A DNA stretch of 64,000 nucleotides from Helicostylum pulchrum (Eukaryota > Mucoromycota > Mucoromycetes > Mucorales > Mucoraceae), in assembly GCA_025677825.1 (NCBI GenBank), contig JAIXMO010000013.1, positions 124,001 through 188,000 on the forward strand, in the 5' to 3' direction. The translations under genes and the position numbers were made by a program. Numbering within the stretch: the stretch's first letter is position 1; the number at the start of each line of letters is the position of its first letter. Under the pieces are notes generated by a model. That model saw only the letters and a program-made list of their open reading frames with translations. It was not told where the DNA came from and searched no databases. Shown here in pieces: positions 20,037 through 33,561 of this stretch.

Positions 20037-22385
20037 TTAAATGTAATTTCTAGGTAAAGGTGGTAAAGCTGGTAAATCAGATGGAATGGGTGGGGGTAAA
20101 CAAGTTGGAGGAGGAAGTGGATTACTGTGAATGCGAGGTATGCTAGAGACACGAGAAGGGGTTGTACGAGAAGCGGAAGTGTTTGTGGTAGAAGTGGTAA
20201 TATTTGATCTTGCGGGGTCGTGTAATGTATGTGAGCTATTTGTAGATATGGTAGATACTGAGTACATCTTGGTTATATTAGGAGTGTTGTTATTATTATT
20301 AGTATTAGTAGAAGACGGGGATTTGGAGTTGTTGTTGCGGTTATCAATGTGGTTATTGATTTGCTGGATATTATAGTCTTCACTTAGCGCAGCTACGGAG
20401 CCCATCAGCGGGTATTCACTGTTATCGGGCGAGGAAGCAAGTCGATAACTATCGTCGGATGATCTTCTGGTCTGATATGAAGTAGGCGAGTACTCTTGTG
20501 AAGGTTTGCTCTTGGTATGATGACGCTCGTTTGGATAATCGTTGTTGTAGGACTGAGCTAATGGCGGTGGTCTGGATGGAGGCGGGACACCGCCGTTTAA
20601 TAAGATATATTCATCACGAGCGAGTACAGCGTCCGTAGCCCCCGGAGGCGAGTAGCCGTGTAGACCTGAAGGCGGTCTCCAACCTGCACCCTTTTCTTTA
20701 CCGTTAGTGTTTCTTGCGGTTCTGGCTAATTCTTCTAGTTTAAGAATGTCTCCTGCTGATAAAGGGGGAGGAGGCTTTTGGTTTAAATAGTCTAATACGC
20801 TTGCTTTATAGGTCGCAACAGTCTTTCTGGTGGACCCATATGCATGATCAGGTTGTTGGGGTCCGTGCTTTTCTTCGCCGGTGGTCTTGTTCATCCTTTG
20901 AGCCCAGTATTTTTGCTCGATCAGCTTTCGGCGGGTTTCGTTTTCGTCAGGTTGGGTGTGGTCGTAAACCAAGAATTTGTCTTCCATAAGTTGTCGTTCA
21001 GGACTTTGCTCGGGTATGTTAGCATCGGTGGATTTGCTATTGGTGGAGGTAACGTAGGATGCTGCGGCTCCACCGCTTCTTTTAGGGTTTCGTCTTTTGA
21101 CTTTTAAAGGGTTATCCTCTAAAAGAATTTCTTCTAGTTCATGCGTAGGGTCGAAATTAGCTCTCTTACTCTATAAAGGGGAAGGGAGGGGGATTTAGTT
21201 TATCGTTTGAAAAAAAAAAAGAAGAAGAATATAAATTGTTTTTACATCAGGAGCAAATGGTGGCTCTGCTTCTTTGGTTTCTAGTTTATTCCAAGGGATT
21301 CCTTCAAACCAAGGATGGTCCATTAGCCTTTGAAAGCCTTGTTCTCCGTAACCGATACGAGATTTAATGTCACGGGTCAATAAACATTTTATGAAATCTA
21401 TGCCTTGGACTGATATTTTATGGCCTTCGGGAAAACAAACTGGGTCATGCAAAATAGCTTGTTGTAAGGCATCATTTGTTTTTCCTCTAAATGGTCGCTT
21501 TATAATAGGGAATTGTAAATTAGTTTTATACAATAATATAGTAGTATGTTATTTTTTACCTTGCCAAATAATAGTTCGTATAGTACAATACCCATTGACC
21601 ACCAGTCAACCGATGCAAGGTAACCTCTTTTAAGTAATATTTCAGGAGCAATATAGGCAAAACTACCAGCAATTGATGTAGTAGGTTTTTGGTTTTTTAT
21701 GATGGTAGCAATATTGAAATCAGTTAAATGTGCATGCCCTTGTTCGTCTAATAATATATTATCAGGTTTAACATCCCTTTTTTTATACATACAAAGAAAA
21801 ATAATTAGTTTTTGAATAGATTTTATGTAAAGATGTTACAAAACTAACCTGTGAATTATATTTAAATTATGAAGATAGCTTAATCCAACGGCGACTTCAG
21901 CAGCATAAAATCTTACATGATGCTCGGGCAATACGCCTAAGCGATCAAGATGAAATCTAAGATCACCACCGAGCATCAGATCTAATACCATAAATAGGTT
22001 ATCGTCGTCTTGAAATGCATATCTCATATTGACAATAAGATTACAGCTGATTTGTTCCAGCATTTTTCTTTCGGAAATGATGTTTTCGACGGCTCTCATT
22101 TGTATACATTTTGCCTTGTTGATGTATTTTAAAGCGTACAGTTGTTTGGTGCCTTTATGTTGGACTACTCGAACTTTTCCAAAAGCTCCTTTACCGACGG
22201 ATCTTAGTAGAGTAAAATGTGATAGTTCGACTGTTTTACAGTAAAAAAAAAAAAAAAAAAAAGCTTAATATTTTTGTTTTTTGTTTTAACTGTTGTTGTT
22301 GGGGTTTCTCTCTCTTTTTTTTTTTTTTTTTTTTACCTTCTCCATCTAGATCTAAAAGTTCTTCTCGACAACAGACAATACCCAT
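20037..22385 (-). CDS. STK32/YANK-type AGC serine/threonine kinase
   Basis: Five main exons. Exon 1 (from 22385) encodes MGIVCCREELLDLDGE, a Gly2 myristoylation plus CysCys palmitoylation signature predicting membrane anchoring. The kinase domain follows: GKGAFGKVRVV loop, ALKY lysine, IIHRDVKPDN catalytic loop (split by an intron), DFN in place of DFG (about 21712), and an APE-type YIAPE. DFN and the post-kinase block FDPTHELEEILLEDNP are hallmarks of STK32/YANK kinases. The last exon (about 21170-20037) adds a long low-complexity tail rich in Pro, Asn, Ser and Thr with several PPP motifs. Substrates are unknown in fungi. Identity is firm from the DFN and tail motif. Confidence 0.92.
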
Positions 22386-25300
22386 TAAATAAAATGAATA
22401 TTTTTATATGTGTATACTGTAATAAATAATAAAGAAGAAGAAAGAAGTAAAAAAGAATGTTTAAATTTTTCTTAAAAATGACAAATTCCCTTTTTTACTG
22501 GGAAAAAAAAAGTATATAAATAAAGGAAAAAGGATATATTGTACTGCAGGTTTACTTTTTTTTTCTCTCCACTCTTGTTCAACCTGAGTTTTAATACATT
22601 GTGTCCCTTTCTTGATTGCGGTTCCCAATAAACTTTTTTTTTCTTACTGTCACCTCATTGATCTCTTTTACTCAAAAGGTTTACTTTCTTTTTTTTTTTT
22701 TTTATTCAGCTTTTTTCTTACAAAGTATACCTCAGAAATATATATAAAATGGGGATTTTTTTGATTTTCAAAGAAAAGGATATTTTTCAGTTGTGTTACA
22801 CGTATAGATATTAGTCAATTATCTCTCCACTTTTTTTTTTAAAAAAATGCTAACATTGAGTTGGAAAGTATGGATTTAAATAATTTAGTTTCCGCACCAA
22901 TTCAAAAAAATCCTTTCAAAAAAGGTACCAGGGGAGGGAGAGAGAGAGACAACTATTTGTCCCTACCCTGACTTTTTTTAGTGTGTATAGTGCCAATGAT
23001 TTTTTAAAAACCAAGGAACCTGTTATCCCAACATACGACTATTTTTATATTTTGTATTACACGAATCAAGCCAAAAAATCTGATGGAATTTTATAAGCCT
23101 TATTCCATTGGTTTACATATAGCGAAAAGCTAACTAAATTGAGCTCAGATTTGGCATCACACACTACAAGATTGCATAAGTAATTTATATTCTTTAGCAA
23201 TATGATAACAATGTTGTATAATCTTTTAAAAGGCACTTGTACCTTGGAATATTTTTCGCCTCTCCTTCAATTTTTTACAGTATGACAATTTCGATTATAA
23301 ACGGATACAATTTACTTGAAATAACATACCAACCATCGTCTTAACCGGATATGCTACTTCGGAACCGTTATACGTCAAGTCTCGATAAATAATACACTGA
23401 AATATAAGCACAATCAATTGTCCTGCTGCCTCTGGATTGAACATTAAACCTGTAAATCCAAGTTTAACTAGTAACAAACCAATCAAACACGTAGTATTAC
23501 GAAAAAAAAAACTTGTCCAGAAACTTATGGAGATGTTTTGTTATAAAGCAATTTATCAGTTACGAGCAATAATTGCGAATATTTAAATTATATGTCTGTC
23601 TAGAAATATCTAAAAAAAAAAAGTCCCTTTGACAGCAGCGGCTTTTTTTTTTTTAGAATTAAATACTCATACAAGTGTGTGATATTTTTTTTTTGTCACA
23701 TGTGTTGCAATTTGAATTTATGTTTTTCATGCTGTGCGATTGTGAGTGTGAGTTTCCTTGGCTGTATACTTTATATATTTCAGTGCTCAATCTAATCTTT
23801 TAGGATTTTCTCGCACTGCTTTTAGACCTTTCCTGTCAATGATTTTTTTTTTATATAGTGTCGCGCTGACAGCACACTTTAAATGCGTAAATACGTTATT
23901 ATTTTTCAGGTTAAAGGACCATTTAGTAAATCAAGGTTTCCCTTGATTCAGTTTTTATTTTAGGTGAGCAAGCGAAGAAAAAAAAAGGGTGAGAGTGTTG
24001 CATGTAAAAAAAAAAAAAAGATTTAGGTTCACACGTAGACAGATTGTGCAAATTGTGTCTATTGTATTTTGTTTTTGCTCAAGTTGTACGAAAACTATTG
24101 TGTGTAAAAAAGTTGGTTTCTGTATATATATGCTTTTTGTTCAAAGGTAATTTTTTTTGTTGGATCTATATTTAGGTTGTTTTTTTTTGCGGGGCAAAAA
24201 TATATCTTTTATTATTGACAGCAACATACATGTACAGTGTAATTGTATTTTACAGTGTAAATAAATAAACAGCACAACTCTAAATAAGCGTGCCCTTTTT
24301 CCCAGCGGAAAAAAATAATAGGAACTCTTTTATATAAAATGAAAAAGTATATGCATCAGGTAAAACTGTTGTCACTTTTTATTTAAAAAAATCTTTCTGC
24401 ACGGTACTGATAAAAATCACTGTCAAAAAAAAAAAAAAGAAAAGTTTCTAAAAATATACTTATTGATCGTCCCTCCCCTTTCTTTCTTTCTCTCCCGAGA
24501 CGCCGAGCGTAAAAAAGAATCCCGAGCGAATACGTTAAAGTTTCGTTTCACTTTTTTTAAGAAAGAGTTAGAGAAACGGCTGTTTTAATAATGATTTCCT
24601 TTAAAAAAACGCGGCACTTTTAAAAGGGAGACTTTTGCATATTTAAAAGGATTATCCTTTTTTTTTTTTTTTAAAATTAAATCTTTTTTTTTTTAATTGT
24701 TTATGCAAAAAAAGGTTACTAGTAGCAGTTGCTGATTTAAATGTAAGATAAGAGAACATTGAAGCATTTAGTGTATAACAAATAAAACTTGACCTTTTTT
24801 TATGCTAAAAGTATAGAATTGGTGCTGGTACTGCCTGCACTTTTAAAAAAAACTCTATTAGCAGTAGCATACAACGTTTTTGGTAACTAGAAAAGAAGAA
24901 CAGGCAGCAATTGTTTAGATTATAAAGTAATAATTTTTTTTTTTAGGGTTGCTCGAATATAAATTGTATAAATGATGGTAGTTTTATAGCCCGTGCGGAT
25001 TCCTTAAAATGGGAATATCAGGTGGTATACAGAGAAAAAAAACCACCCAGTTCCCTGGGCTTTTTTTTTAAGCGTAAGTAACGCGGAGGTCGAATCAAGT
25101 GTCACCCCAAATTTATTATAAACTGGCTACGCAAAAAAAAACTTACTGAAACTATTTATTTTAAAATGACTTGAAATAAAGTTTATTAAAATTGACACTG
25201 GGTAAATCACTCAAAAAAGAGTCATGTTTATGTTTCATATATTTGTATTTTACACAAGTTTAAAAAGAGAAAGAGATGAAAAAGATTCTTTTTTTTCGTA

Positions 25301-25541
25301 CTACAGCGTACACGCGCAATTTTTTTTTTAGTAGGTATCCCGCCAAATATAAAGCATAATAAATATGATCTACCTTTCTTTATTTTATTTTTTTGCCCCT
25401 TTCTTTTCTTTTATACTTGTTTTTTTTTATTTTATTTTTTTTAACCGCTTGAAAAGGGAAGATATACACGCCTTTACACAGACACATAAATATTTGATAG
25501 TGTGTGTATATACATATATGCAGGTTATATTTTAATCTATC
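22386..25541. other. Long AT-rich intergenic region
   Basis: About 3.1 kb between the divergent kinase and Rap-GAP genes, dominated by A/T runs and TATA-like blocks. A possible decayed coding fragment lies on the minus strand at 23295-23486 (GLMFNPEAAGQLIVLIFQC then AYPVKTMVGM); it has no gene structure and I cannot name it. A (GA)n tract is at about 22934-22950. The final 150 bp holds CT-rich leader-like sequence of the Rap-GAP gene. Confidence 0.4.
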
Positions 25542-28500
25542 ATGAACAATATTAATAGCAACACAATCCTTACACCAACTAATAAACGATCCTCACTTTC
25601 ATCACGTGCGAGTAAAATACCACAGAAATTAGCACAATCGAACTTTTTTTCATTAAGGCCCTCGACGAGTACCCTGGTTTTAAATAATGGAGATATATAC
25701 ACTGATACAAGCAATCGACTTGGTGCCAGAATCGGACAGATACTGTTTAGTAGACAGCGTACCACCAGTGAATCTGTGATTAAAGAGTCTAGATCGTTTT
25801 CCACACATAATACGGATTATTCCACATTATCGTTGGGAAGAAAAAGTCAACAATCTAAAAGTTTAGATATAACAAAGAATAACCAAAGTGATATAGTAAT
25901 GTATAATATATATAAGCATGTATTTATAACTTCTAACGTTTGATAGTTTAGTATGTACACAATGATAATTTATCAATGGAACCTACTACTACATACAATC
26001 AAAGTACGACAACAACAACAACAACACCACCTTCTCCTTATTATTCAACTTCATCTCCTGAGAGAACAGACTTTTATTCATACTATTACAATAATATTAG
26101 TGCAGCTGTTACTGCTGGTCCGGTATCAGCAACATCAACACATACAACAGCAACAACATCAGGAAAAGACGAAAACAGTTTATTTTCTCCTCTTTCCTTT
26201 TCAAATTCATCAGTTTCTTCATTTACAGATTCGATACTTATTAATACAACAACAACACCACCTCCTATGTCACCTATTATTTCTAATTCCTCCACCACTC
26301 ATACTATACATACTGATCTAACAATGAAATCAGTTTATGAATTTGCAGATATTTTAATAGAACGTTGTACATGGCTTTTAGATTTGTCTGACATTACTTT
26401 TTCTCACGTCCGAGAGATTGAAACTATGACTGACCATGTTCAACTCTTGATTACGGCTGTTGCTGGTATCAGTTTACTTGTGCAGTTGAATGCATGTAGA
26501 GAAATCATTGAAAACATGTATAATTCACCTATACAATTAAAGGATCAAGAAGACTCTATCAAATCTATGGTAATTATTGCTATTATAAAATTGATAAATC
26601 ATTTATTAATCCTCTTTGTATATGTAGGTCCAGGATATTAAAACCATCTGTCAAAGTTGTTTACAATTATCAAAAGAAATGCCTAGCCTAAGTCAAACGA
26701 CAACAGATGCGTTTAAAAAGGAAGCAAACCGAGTGATGGTCAATGGATTATCAAGTGCACAAGAGTATCAAGAGAAAAAGTCGGATCAAATGGATGAAAA
26801 CGCAACTTGGTTTCGACATCATTTTGTGGGTAAACCCTATCATACGTTTATTGGTTCATTGCAGCCATTACTTGGTAAATTACCTTTAATAGATACAGAT
26901 AAAAAGAAGAAACCGGTACCAAAGAGAAGAAATAGTAAATCCCTATTAAATTCCTTCTTATCTTCTTCTTCTACCAGCATCCAACAGCAGCAGCAACAAT
27001 TACCAGCAGAAGTAAATCAATCTTCACTCGGTATCATATCGGTGATTCAAGAACGTGCAAAAGATTTTGGTGGCCCCGGTAATGGTGCAGCATCTATTCT
27101 TGGATCCCAGTACCGAATTATCATCCGTAGCAAAGAAGTAAGTTGTAATAGTACACTATAATACAAGTTGAAATTAATAAGTCTCCTCCCCTCCCAAAAA
27201 AAAAAAGTTTGAACCAGCTAGGTTTATTATTCATGAATGCATGGCAAAAGAAACGCAAACGCAATTAGAAAATCGAGGAGAAGGAGCGAAATTAAACAAG
27301 ATGGTATCAAATGACCATAAACGGCTTCGTCCGTTTAGTACGCATGGGCTTCAGACACAGCATAATATAAGCTCTGATAGCCAAAATACTTTTACTTCCA
27401 GAATGATGCGAGCAGCCATTTTATCCGCGTGTCCAAATATAGATTTACGATCATTTAAAGAATTATCGGCTGAATGCACTATTATGGCAGGCCTGGAAAA
27501 GGAACTGCTCAAGTATGACGAAATTCATGTAAGTTAAAAAGATCGTTTTTAAATAATGAAATTGTTTTAATTATTATTAAAATAGATTCCTAAAAATTAC
27601 AAGTTTGGGTTCTTGACCATTAAAAGTAATCAAACGACAGAAGAAGCGTGGTTTTCAAATACGGGGTTGGCAAGTGACTGTAAGGACTTTTTGGATATCA
27701 TGGGTGGAAAGATTGACCTGAAAGGCTATCAAGGTTATGCAGCTGGACTGGATACCAAGAGTAAAAATTATACATTATTTTACTTTTTGTTTAACAAACT
27801 AAACTTTGTTTATTAGCTGGTGAGTCAGGGCAACATGCTTATACCTCACAATGGAACGATGTAGATATCATGTTTCATGTTGCTCCTTTAATGCCTTTGC
27901 AAGCAAATGATAAACAACAAGTACTAAGAAAAAAGCATATTGGCAACGGTAAAAAAAAAAGATAAATTATAACCGTTTTTTTTTTTTTTAAAGCTTACAC
28001 TTTTTTAGATATTGTTTGTATTATATTTTTGGAAGGAGAACAACAATTTAACCCAAAGGCAATTCGATCCCAATTCCTTCATGTTTATATTGTTGTAAAA
28101 CCAGAATTAGACCAAGATAATAAACGATGTTGGAGGTGAGAATTTTTAAAACAAAAAAGCAAGCTTTTTTATATATATACTTATCCTTTTTGTGTGTAGA
28201 GTGGAAGTGTTGAGTAATAAGAATGTCGGTACATTTGGACCCCCTTTACCAAGCCCACCCGTATTTAACAATGATGAAACATTAAAGGCCTTTTTAACAT
28301 TAAAATGTAAGTTTTATTTTTTTTTTAAAAAAAAACTGGGTGATTTTACTAACAAAGAAAAATAGTAATTAACGCCGAAAATGCCGCCCTTAAATCTGAC
28401 AAGTTTTATATTCCAAATAATAAAGCTAGATTAGGATTACTGGCAAGTCATATTGAGACGGGACTCACGTTCAGTACGCCACAAGTGGTACGATCTGCAA

Positions 28501-29176
28501 GCACCAATCGATTGGTCTCTAGCGGCAATAAATTAAATAAACCCAAAAAGAGCAGCAGCATGGACGATGAAGAAAAAGAAGAAATAACGAAACGAAGACC
28601 CAAATCAGTGAATAATAATAAATCCAATCATCAATTAGGCGGTGGGTCTAGGTTGTTGCGTGAAGCTATATTGGATGAAGAAAAGAGAAGAGTGGTGGTG
28701 ATGGCAAGTACGGATATACCCCCTTTGCCCTCAGTGTCCAGATCTACTTTATTACAAGATTTTAAAAAGGGCTTTTCAAGGAAAAAAACGACGTTGGCAG
28801 CAGCCACTCCTGTTGAACAGAAGAAAGTGTTACGTAAAACAAGTCAACTCAAAATTAGTAGTATACCGGAAAATACCACTGCCATTCACCACAAGCAGCA
28901 AAAGATTGGTAATGCTTAAATAAATAAAACCTTTTTTTTTTTTTGAAAAACTAAAAAGATTTTTTTGTTATAGATGAAGAAATGTTTGTAGGTAAAGATA
29001 TAAATATTTCATCAGAAAGTTTTATATCGACTGAACAATTGTTTTCGATCACTGAAAAGAAACCTACGACTAAATCTGTTTTGCCACCAAAGTTTGTCAT
29101 TAGCTCTCCTCCTACTGCTACAACCACGGTCACTACCACAAGTAGTTCCAATGGATCTAGTTTGTCTTGGAGATAA
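25542..29176 (+). CDS. Rap/Ran-GAP domain protein, 1,029 aa
   Basis: Ten exons that join in frame: 25542-25895, 25952-26569, 26628-27137, 27208-27528, 27586-27760, 27817-27948, 28009-28135, 28200-28306, 28366-28908, 28974-29176. The N-terminus is Ser/Thr-rich and disordered. Residues about 290-380 are helical. The Rap-GAP domain spans roughly 560-760: FGFLTIKSNQTTEEAWFSN, then FLDIMGGKIDLKGYQGYAAG, WNDVDIMFHVAPLMP, and the catalytic HIGNDIVCIIF with the asparagine thumb at N703. The C-terminal third is basic, Ser/Lys-rich and likely disordered. The protein should stimulate GTP hydrolysis on a Rap/Rsr1-like small GTPase controlling polarity. The exact GTPase is inferred. Confidence 0.92.
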
Positions 29177-29311
29177 TAATAAAAAATAAAATGAGAAACC
29201 CTTTTTTTTTTGAAACTCCTTTATTCGAGAAAAGTCTATAAAAGTCACGGATACCCCCAAGTTTTTTTTTTTTTTTTTTTCCTTTTTGTGTTTATAACAA
29301 TTTCAAATAAA

Positions 29312-30574
29312 ATGGTAAAGTGTACACATAAAGGTTGTGGAAAAGAGTTCAAGGAAGAAGAGAATGTAGATAACGGTAAGAAAAGAGTTTTTTTTTTTTT
29401 ACTCTTAAAAAAGTTTAATATGTTAATTTTTTTTTCTTCATTAGCTTGTCAATATCACGCTGGTGCTCCAGTCTTTCACGAAGGTAATAATTACGTACGT
29501 ACACAAAACGAACAAACAAAAAAGTAATTGAAGGATAGGGTTAAAGGGTTGGTCTTGCTGTAAGAAACGTGTTGATGACTTTGATGAGTTTCTTGCCATT
29601 CCCGGGTGTACTCATGGTCGTCATACCACTGAAATAGCCGTTGCTCCTACCACCACCGCAAAGCCAACAGAACAAAAACCTGTTGCTACAAAGGAAGGTG
29701 TTGAAGTTTACGGAAAACCTGCTGCCGCTGCTGCACCTGTTGCTCCTGCACCTGCACTTGAGAAACCTAAAGAAGAAGAAAAACCTCAAGTTTTAGAAGA
29801 AGACGATGAAAGTATTCCTGTCCCCGAAGGCACTACGTGTAAGAGACGAGGTTGCGGTCGCGTGTGGAAAGACGCCGCTACGTCTCGTGGCGAAGGAACC
29901 GAAGCTACCTGTCATTACCACCCTGGCGCTCCTATTTTCCACGAAGGTTCTAAAGGATGGAGCTGTTGTCCTCGTAAAGTATTGGATTTCGATGAGTTTT
30001 TAAAGATTGAGGGGTGTAAAGAAGGAAAGCATTTATTTGTTGGTGCCTCTAGCCAGGTAAAAAAAAAGAAGAAATAGGGTTTTCCTAGGGGAGAGAGGGG
30101 TTATTAATTTATAAGTGTAGACTGAGGAGTTGGTTGAGTGTCGTACAGATTGGTATCAAACTCAAACAAATGTTATTTTAAGTATCTTTGCAAAGAACAA
30201 GGAAGATACAAAGGTCAAGTTCAGTAGCGAGGCTGTTGAGGTGGATATTAAGATGAAGGGTAACAAGCGTTACAAGAAGACTTTTCCTCTTTTCACTGTA
30301 AAGTTTTTTTTTTTTTTCTTTTTTTTTTGGAGGGGGTTTACTAATAACTTTTTTTGTGTAGACTATCGATGTGGATAATTCCAAGTTCACAGTTCTTTCT
30401 ACAAAGCTCGAGATCAATATGAAAAAGACAAGTGGTATCTCCTGGGCTTCGCTTGAACCCAGCGATACCATCAAGACTTGGACCACGTTCGGTGTACTTG
30501 GTACAGGAGGAACTGTTGGATCAAAGGAAATGTATTATAATGCCGATTCTCCATTAAACTTTGTTAAAAAGTAA
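29312..30574 (+). CDS. CHORD-CS protein (Rar1/CHORDC1-like), 336 aa
   Basis: Five exons: 29312-29375, 29445-29483, 29539-30056, 30121-30297, 30362-30574. Two CHORD zinc domains are visible: CTHKGCGKEF...CQYHAGAPVFHEG...KGWSCC...GC..GRH (residues about 4-65) and CKRRGCGRVW...CHYHPGAPIFHEG...KGWSCC...GC..GKH (about 125-190). Between them is an Ala/Pro/Glu/Lys-rich linker. A C-terminal CS (p23-like) domain follows, from DWYQTQTNVILSIFAKN to SWASLEPSD. In animals and plants this architecture is an Hsp90/Sgt1 partner. The gene lies 135 bp downstream of the Rap-GAP gene on the same strand. Confidence 0.95.
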
Positions 30575-31279
30575 ACGAAATAAATTTTATCTTTCAATGT
30601 AATTTTTAATATCTACAAAAGCTTGTGAACGTGTAATCAATAGGCAAATTCAACTGACAAGGTATCCTTTTTAGTATAGGATAAATATATAGCATTAACT
30701 TGTAGTCATGTACTACTATTTAAAAATCATTCCGTATAAACTAGTTACATACGCATACCTACTCTATACCCTATTTACTATTATTTAAAATTCATTCCAT
30801 ATATCTAAACTAGTTACAAACATACTCACACCTACCCTATACCCATTCCCTATTGCTATTTAAAATTTATTCCGTATAAACTATTGCTAAAATAAAATAA
30901 AATTTACTTTACTCAAGCCGCATAACTCATATTTGTTTAACGTGTTTAAAAATAAAAACAAAAATATAGCTGGACCAGATATAAAAAAAGATAAAAGATA
31001 CGCGCACCCGGTTTTTGCACAAATAAGTATATGGCAAATAATTTACTTCTACGAGAGGTTTATCACAAAAAAACTTCTTTGTAAACATAACATGGCCAAC
31101 ACTTTCTTTTTCGAAGGATAAAACATTAGATTCACATTAGATTCACATTAGCTTTTTTTTTTTTTTTTTTTTTTGAATGTCAAAAAGTATGAGATTGACG
31201 CAGTAGAGTGGTAATAATAGCTCCGTACTTTAGAAATAAAAAGTATAAAACAAGTTGTTTAAAATGAAAAAAAAAGAAG
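30575..31279. other. Intergenic with a degenerate tandem repeat
   Basis: Contains about 2.5 imperfect units of 65-75 bp between 30715 and 30890 (shared core CATTCCGTATAAACTAGTTAC, followed by CCTACTCTATACCC). The rest is AT-rich. No gene supported. Confidence 0.5.
30715..30890. repeat. Imperfect tandem repeat
   Basis: Successive blocks begin ACTATTTAAAAATCATTCC, TATTTAAAATTCATTCC and CTATTTAAAATTTATTCC, each followed by a TAAACTA-containing segment. Two full units and one partial. Confidence 0.75.
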
Positions 31280-31486
31280 TCTATTTAACTTATCGCGACA
31301 TTTCTCTTACTCCCAAATAAATGGTCTGAAAGTAGGGCATGAGCTTTTCTTTAGCATAGTTGCTGTCCCTTAGGAATGGTTTTATATCTGACTCAATTAA
31401 TACAGCGCATTTAATACTTGCGCTGGATATATAATTATTCCGTTCGCTGTTCGATTTAAGGGCACCCTTAAATAGAGCCGCTACTG
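31280..31486 (-). repeat. Foldback/TIR repeat family, copy D (end fragment)
   Basis: On the minus strand from 31486 this starts CAGTAGCGGCTCTATTTAAG, preceded by TA (31487-31488), the same end as copies A, B and C. About 200 bp further the similarity fades. It contains a fortuitous 77-residue frame. Only one terminus is present. Confidence 0.6.
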
Positions 31487-31739
31487 TATACATTACTTTT
31501 TTTTTGCGAGTACTTTTCTCCACCTTTTGCTAAAAAAAAAGAAGCGGACTAGACCCAAGAGTTTTGCTCAAAAAGGGTTCAATAAAGAAAAGTCGTTTGT
31601 AAGATTTTTTTTATAAAAGTGCCTGAAGAAATAGTTATCGCTTCAAAAGATATATTTTTGTGCCTGGTATGATAACGCCAACACTATAAAAAGTAACTCG
31701 TACGAACCTAATTTTATTTTGTATTTTGTATTTTTTTAT

Positions 31740-33561
31740 TTAATCTTCCTCTTCCTCTTCATCATCATCATCAACTGCGTCTACAACTAAAGTAGCGCTA
31801 GGCCATAAGCTTTTAATGTCACATAATTTGATCTCTTGATTAGGCTCGTATTCCATACGAGGATAAGGACTGTGGATTGTAAATTTATACTTGTGAACGT
31901 AATCAGTAGGTAATTCAACTGATTGAATAGGTTTCTTTTCCTTAAATAAAGGATAGATCTCCACAAAGCGATATAAAGTCTAGATTTTTCGTAATTAATA
32001 TTGATATTTTAAAATTACAAGCATATAACAAACTTACATCCACTGTATCGTTTTGATCAAATTTACGAATCACTCTATCTCCATTAGCCAAACGGAAGCT
32101 TAACTTGGCTACCTTACCAGCATTCTCCTCGGGTTCCTTAGGCAAATTAGCGTACAAGTATTGAATGTATTGCTCTCTCTTTTCCTTTAATAATTCAATT
32201 TGTCTCTTTTCGTATAAAGCTTGCTCTTCTGCTCTAGCCGCAGCCTCTTTTTCTTCTTCAGCTAATCTAGTCTACAACACAAAAATCGATTTTTTTTTAG
32301 TATGTACTAAATAAAGGGGGGATTTGTGTCGTTTTACCTTTTCTTGATCGGCTTTAAGACTTTGATGGTATGCAGCATCTTGATCTTTCAATAATTGACG
32401 TTCCATATCTCTTTGACTTCTTTCGTTTTTTAATCGATTGACGACAGCGCCGTGACGATCGATAGCAATTTCAATCTGACTGATGAGTTCTTCCGGGTGA
32501 GAAGTGCCTTCCATACGTTCAATGACTGCCATTTTGGGTGTAGCGGTTCCAACAGATGTTTGTAAGGCGATCAAGGCCATAAATGGGTATGTTGTAGCTT
32601 GCAAAGTATAGCTCACTAAAAATACAATAAGTAAAAAATATAAAATAAACATAGCTATCTCTTTTTTATATATATATACCTTTGTGGGCTTCGGATTCAC
32701 GTACGTTGCCTCCCCAAACTAAAATGTTCTTTTGCTTTATAAATTCAATAAAACGAGTAGAGGTAAGTGTATTCTTGTTAAATTCATCAGTATTATCATG
32801 ATCGTCGCTTTGTAAAATAACCAACATAAATCTCAAGTCCTTTCTTGCTTTTTCCAATGCTTGTGAATAACCACCTTTAAAAAACTCGACATGTACTTGA
32901 CCGTACTTGGTTTCAAATAGCTCGATAAATTCAAATGCCAATACACGAGGATCTCTCGGTTTATTTGTTATGGTAGGACGGGAAATGATACGAGCTAAGG
33001 AATGCTATATTAGAATAGTTGATATATATAGAAAATGATATAAATACTTTACTTGCAAGTGATATAATTGACCAAGTGATATTCCAGGCCATACCAAAAG
33101 GCCAAAGTAAAATAGAAAGAAAACTAAAAGGTCTGGCTGGAGCTCTGGTACGAAATGTATTATGAATTGTAGTGTACGCAGCAGTGGATGATGAAGAGGA
33201 TATGCTTCTAGTGGCTGTACTACTAGCAACTTCCTCTTCTAGTTCTTCGCGTTTCTCTGTTGGGTTATTATTTTCATAAATATTTTGGACAGCTCTCTAT
33301 TTTTATATGCTTTTTAGTAGAGCAGAAAAAAAAATGCATAAAGAGTATACTAGTGCTTGTCTTACTTCTAAATTCCAGTCATGTTCAATGAGTTGACCAA
33401 GTGCATCGTCGAAATCTTTTGTTTGCGTAATAGACTAATATATATTTTATCAAGTTTATATATATACTTAAAAGGAAACGAATGTCTTTCAGTTATTTCT
33501 TTACCTGGTATTGAGTCAGTACATCTCTTTTCTCTTCATCTAATGTAGATAATGACACCAT
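31740..33561 (-). CDS. UBXD8/FAF2 (Ubx2)-like UAS-UBX protein
   Basis: Multi-exon gene starting MVSLSTLDEEKRDVLTQYQ at 33561. In order: a UBA-like helical start (KDFDDALGQLIEHDWNLE), a hydrophobic hairpin (SFLSILLWPFGMAWNITW, about 33110) for ER or lipid-droplet insertion, a UAS thioredoxin-like domain (VHVEFFKGGYSQAL to MALIALQ), a charged coiled coil, and a C-terminal UBX domain (AKLSFRLANGDRVIRKF ... TLYRFVEI). The tail is very acidic (DDDDEEEEED). In animals and yeast these proteins recruit Cdc48/p97 to ER-associated degradation and lipid droplets. The usual UBX FPR loop is not obvious; YPRMEY sits near that place. Confidence 0.9.

Noticed and set aside
23295..23486. Minus-strand frame GLMFNPEAAGQLIVLIFQC as a gene
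   Set aside because: Only 63 codons, no splice partners or neighbours; at best a relic, recorded as part of the intergenic region.
31290..31523. 77-residue frame as a small gene
   Set aside because: It overlaps the terminus of foldback copy D and includes the inverted-repeat sequence itself; coincidental.
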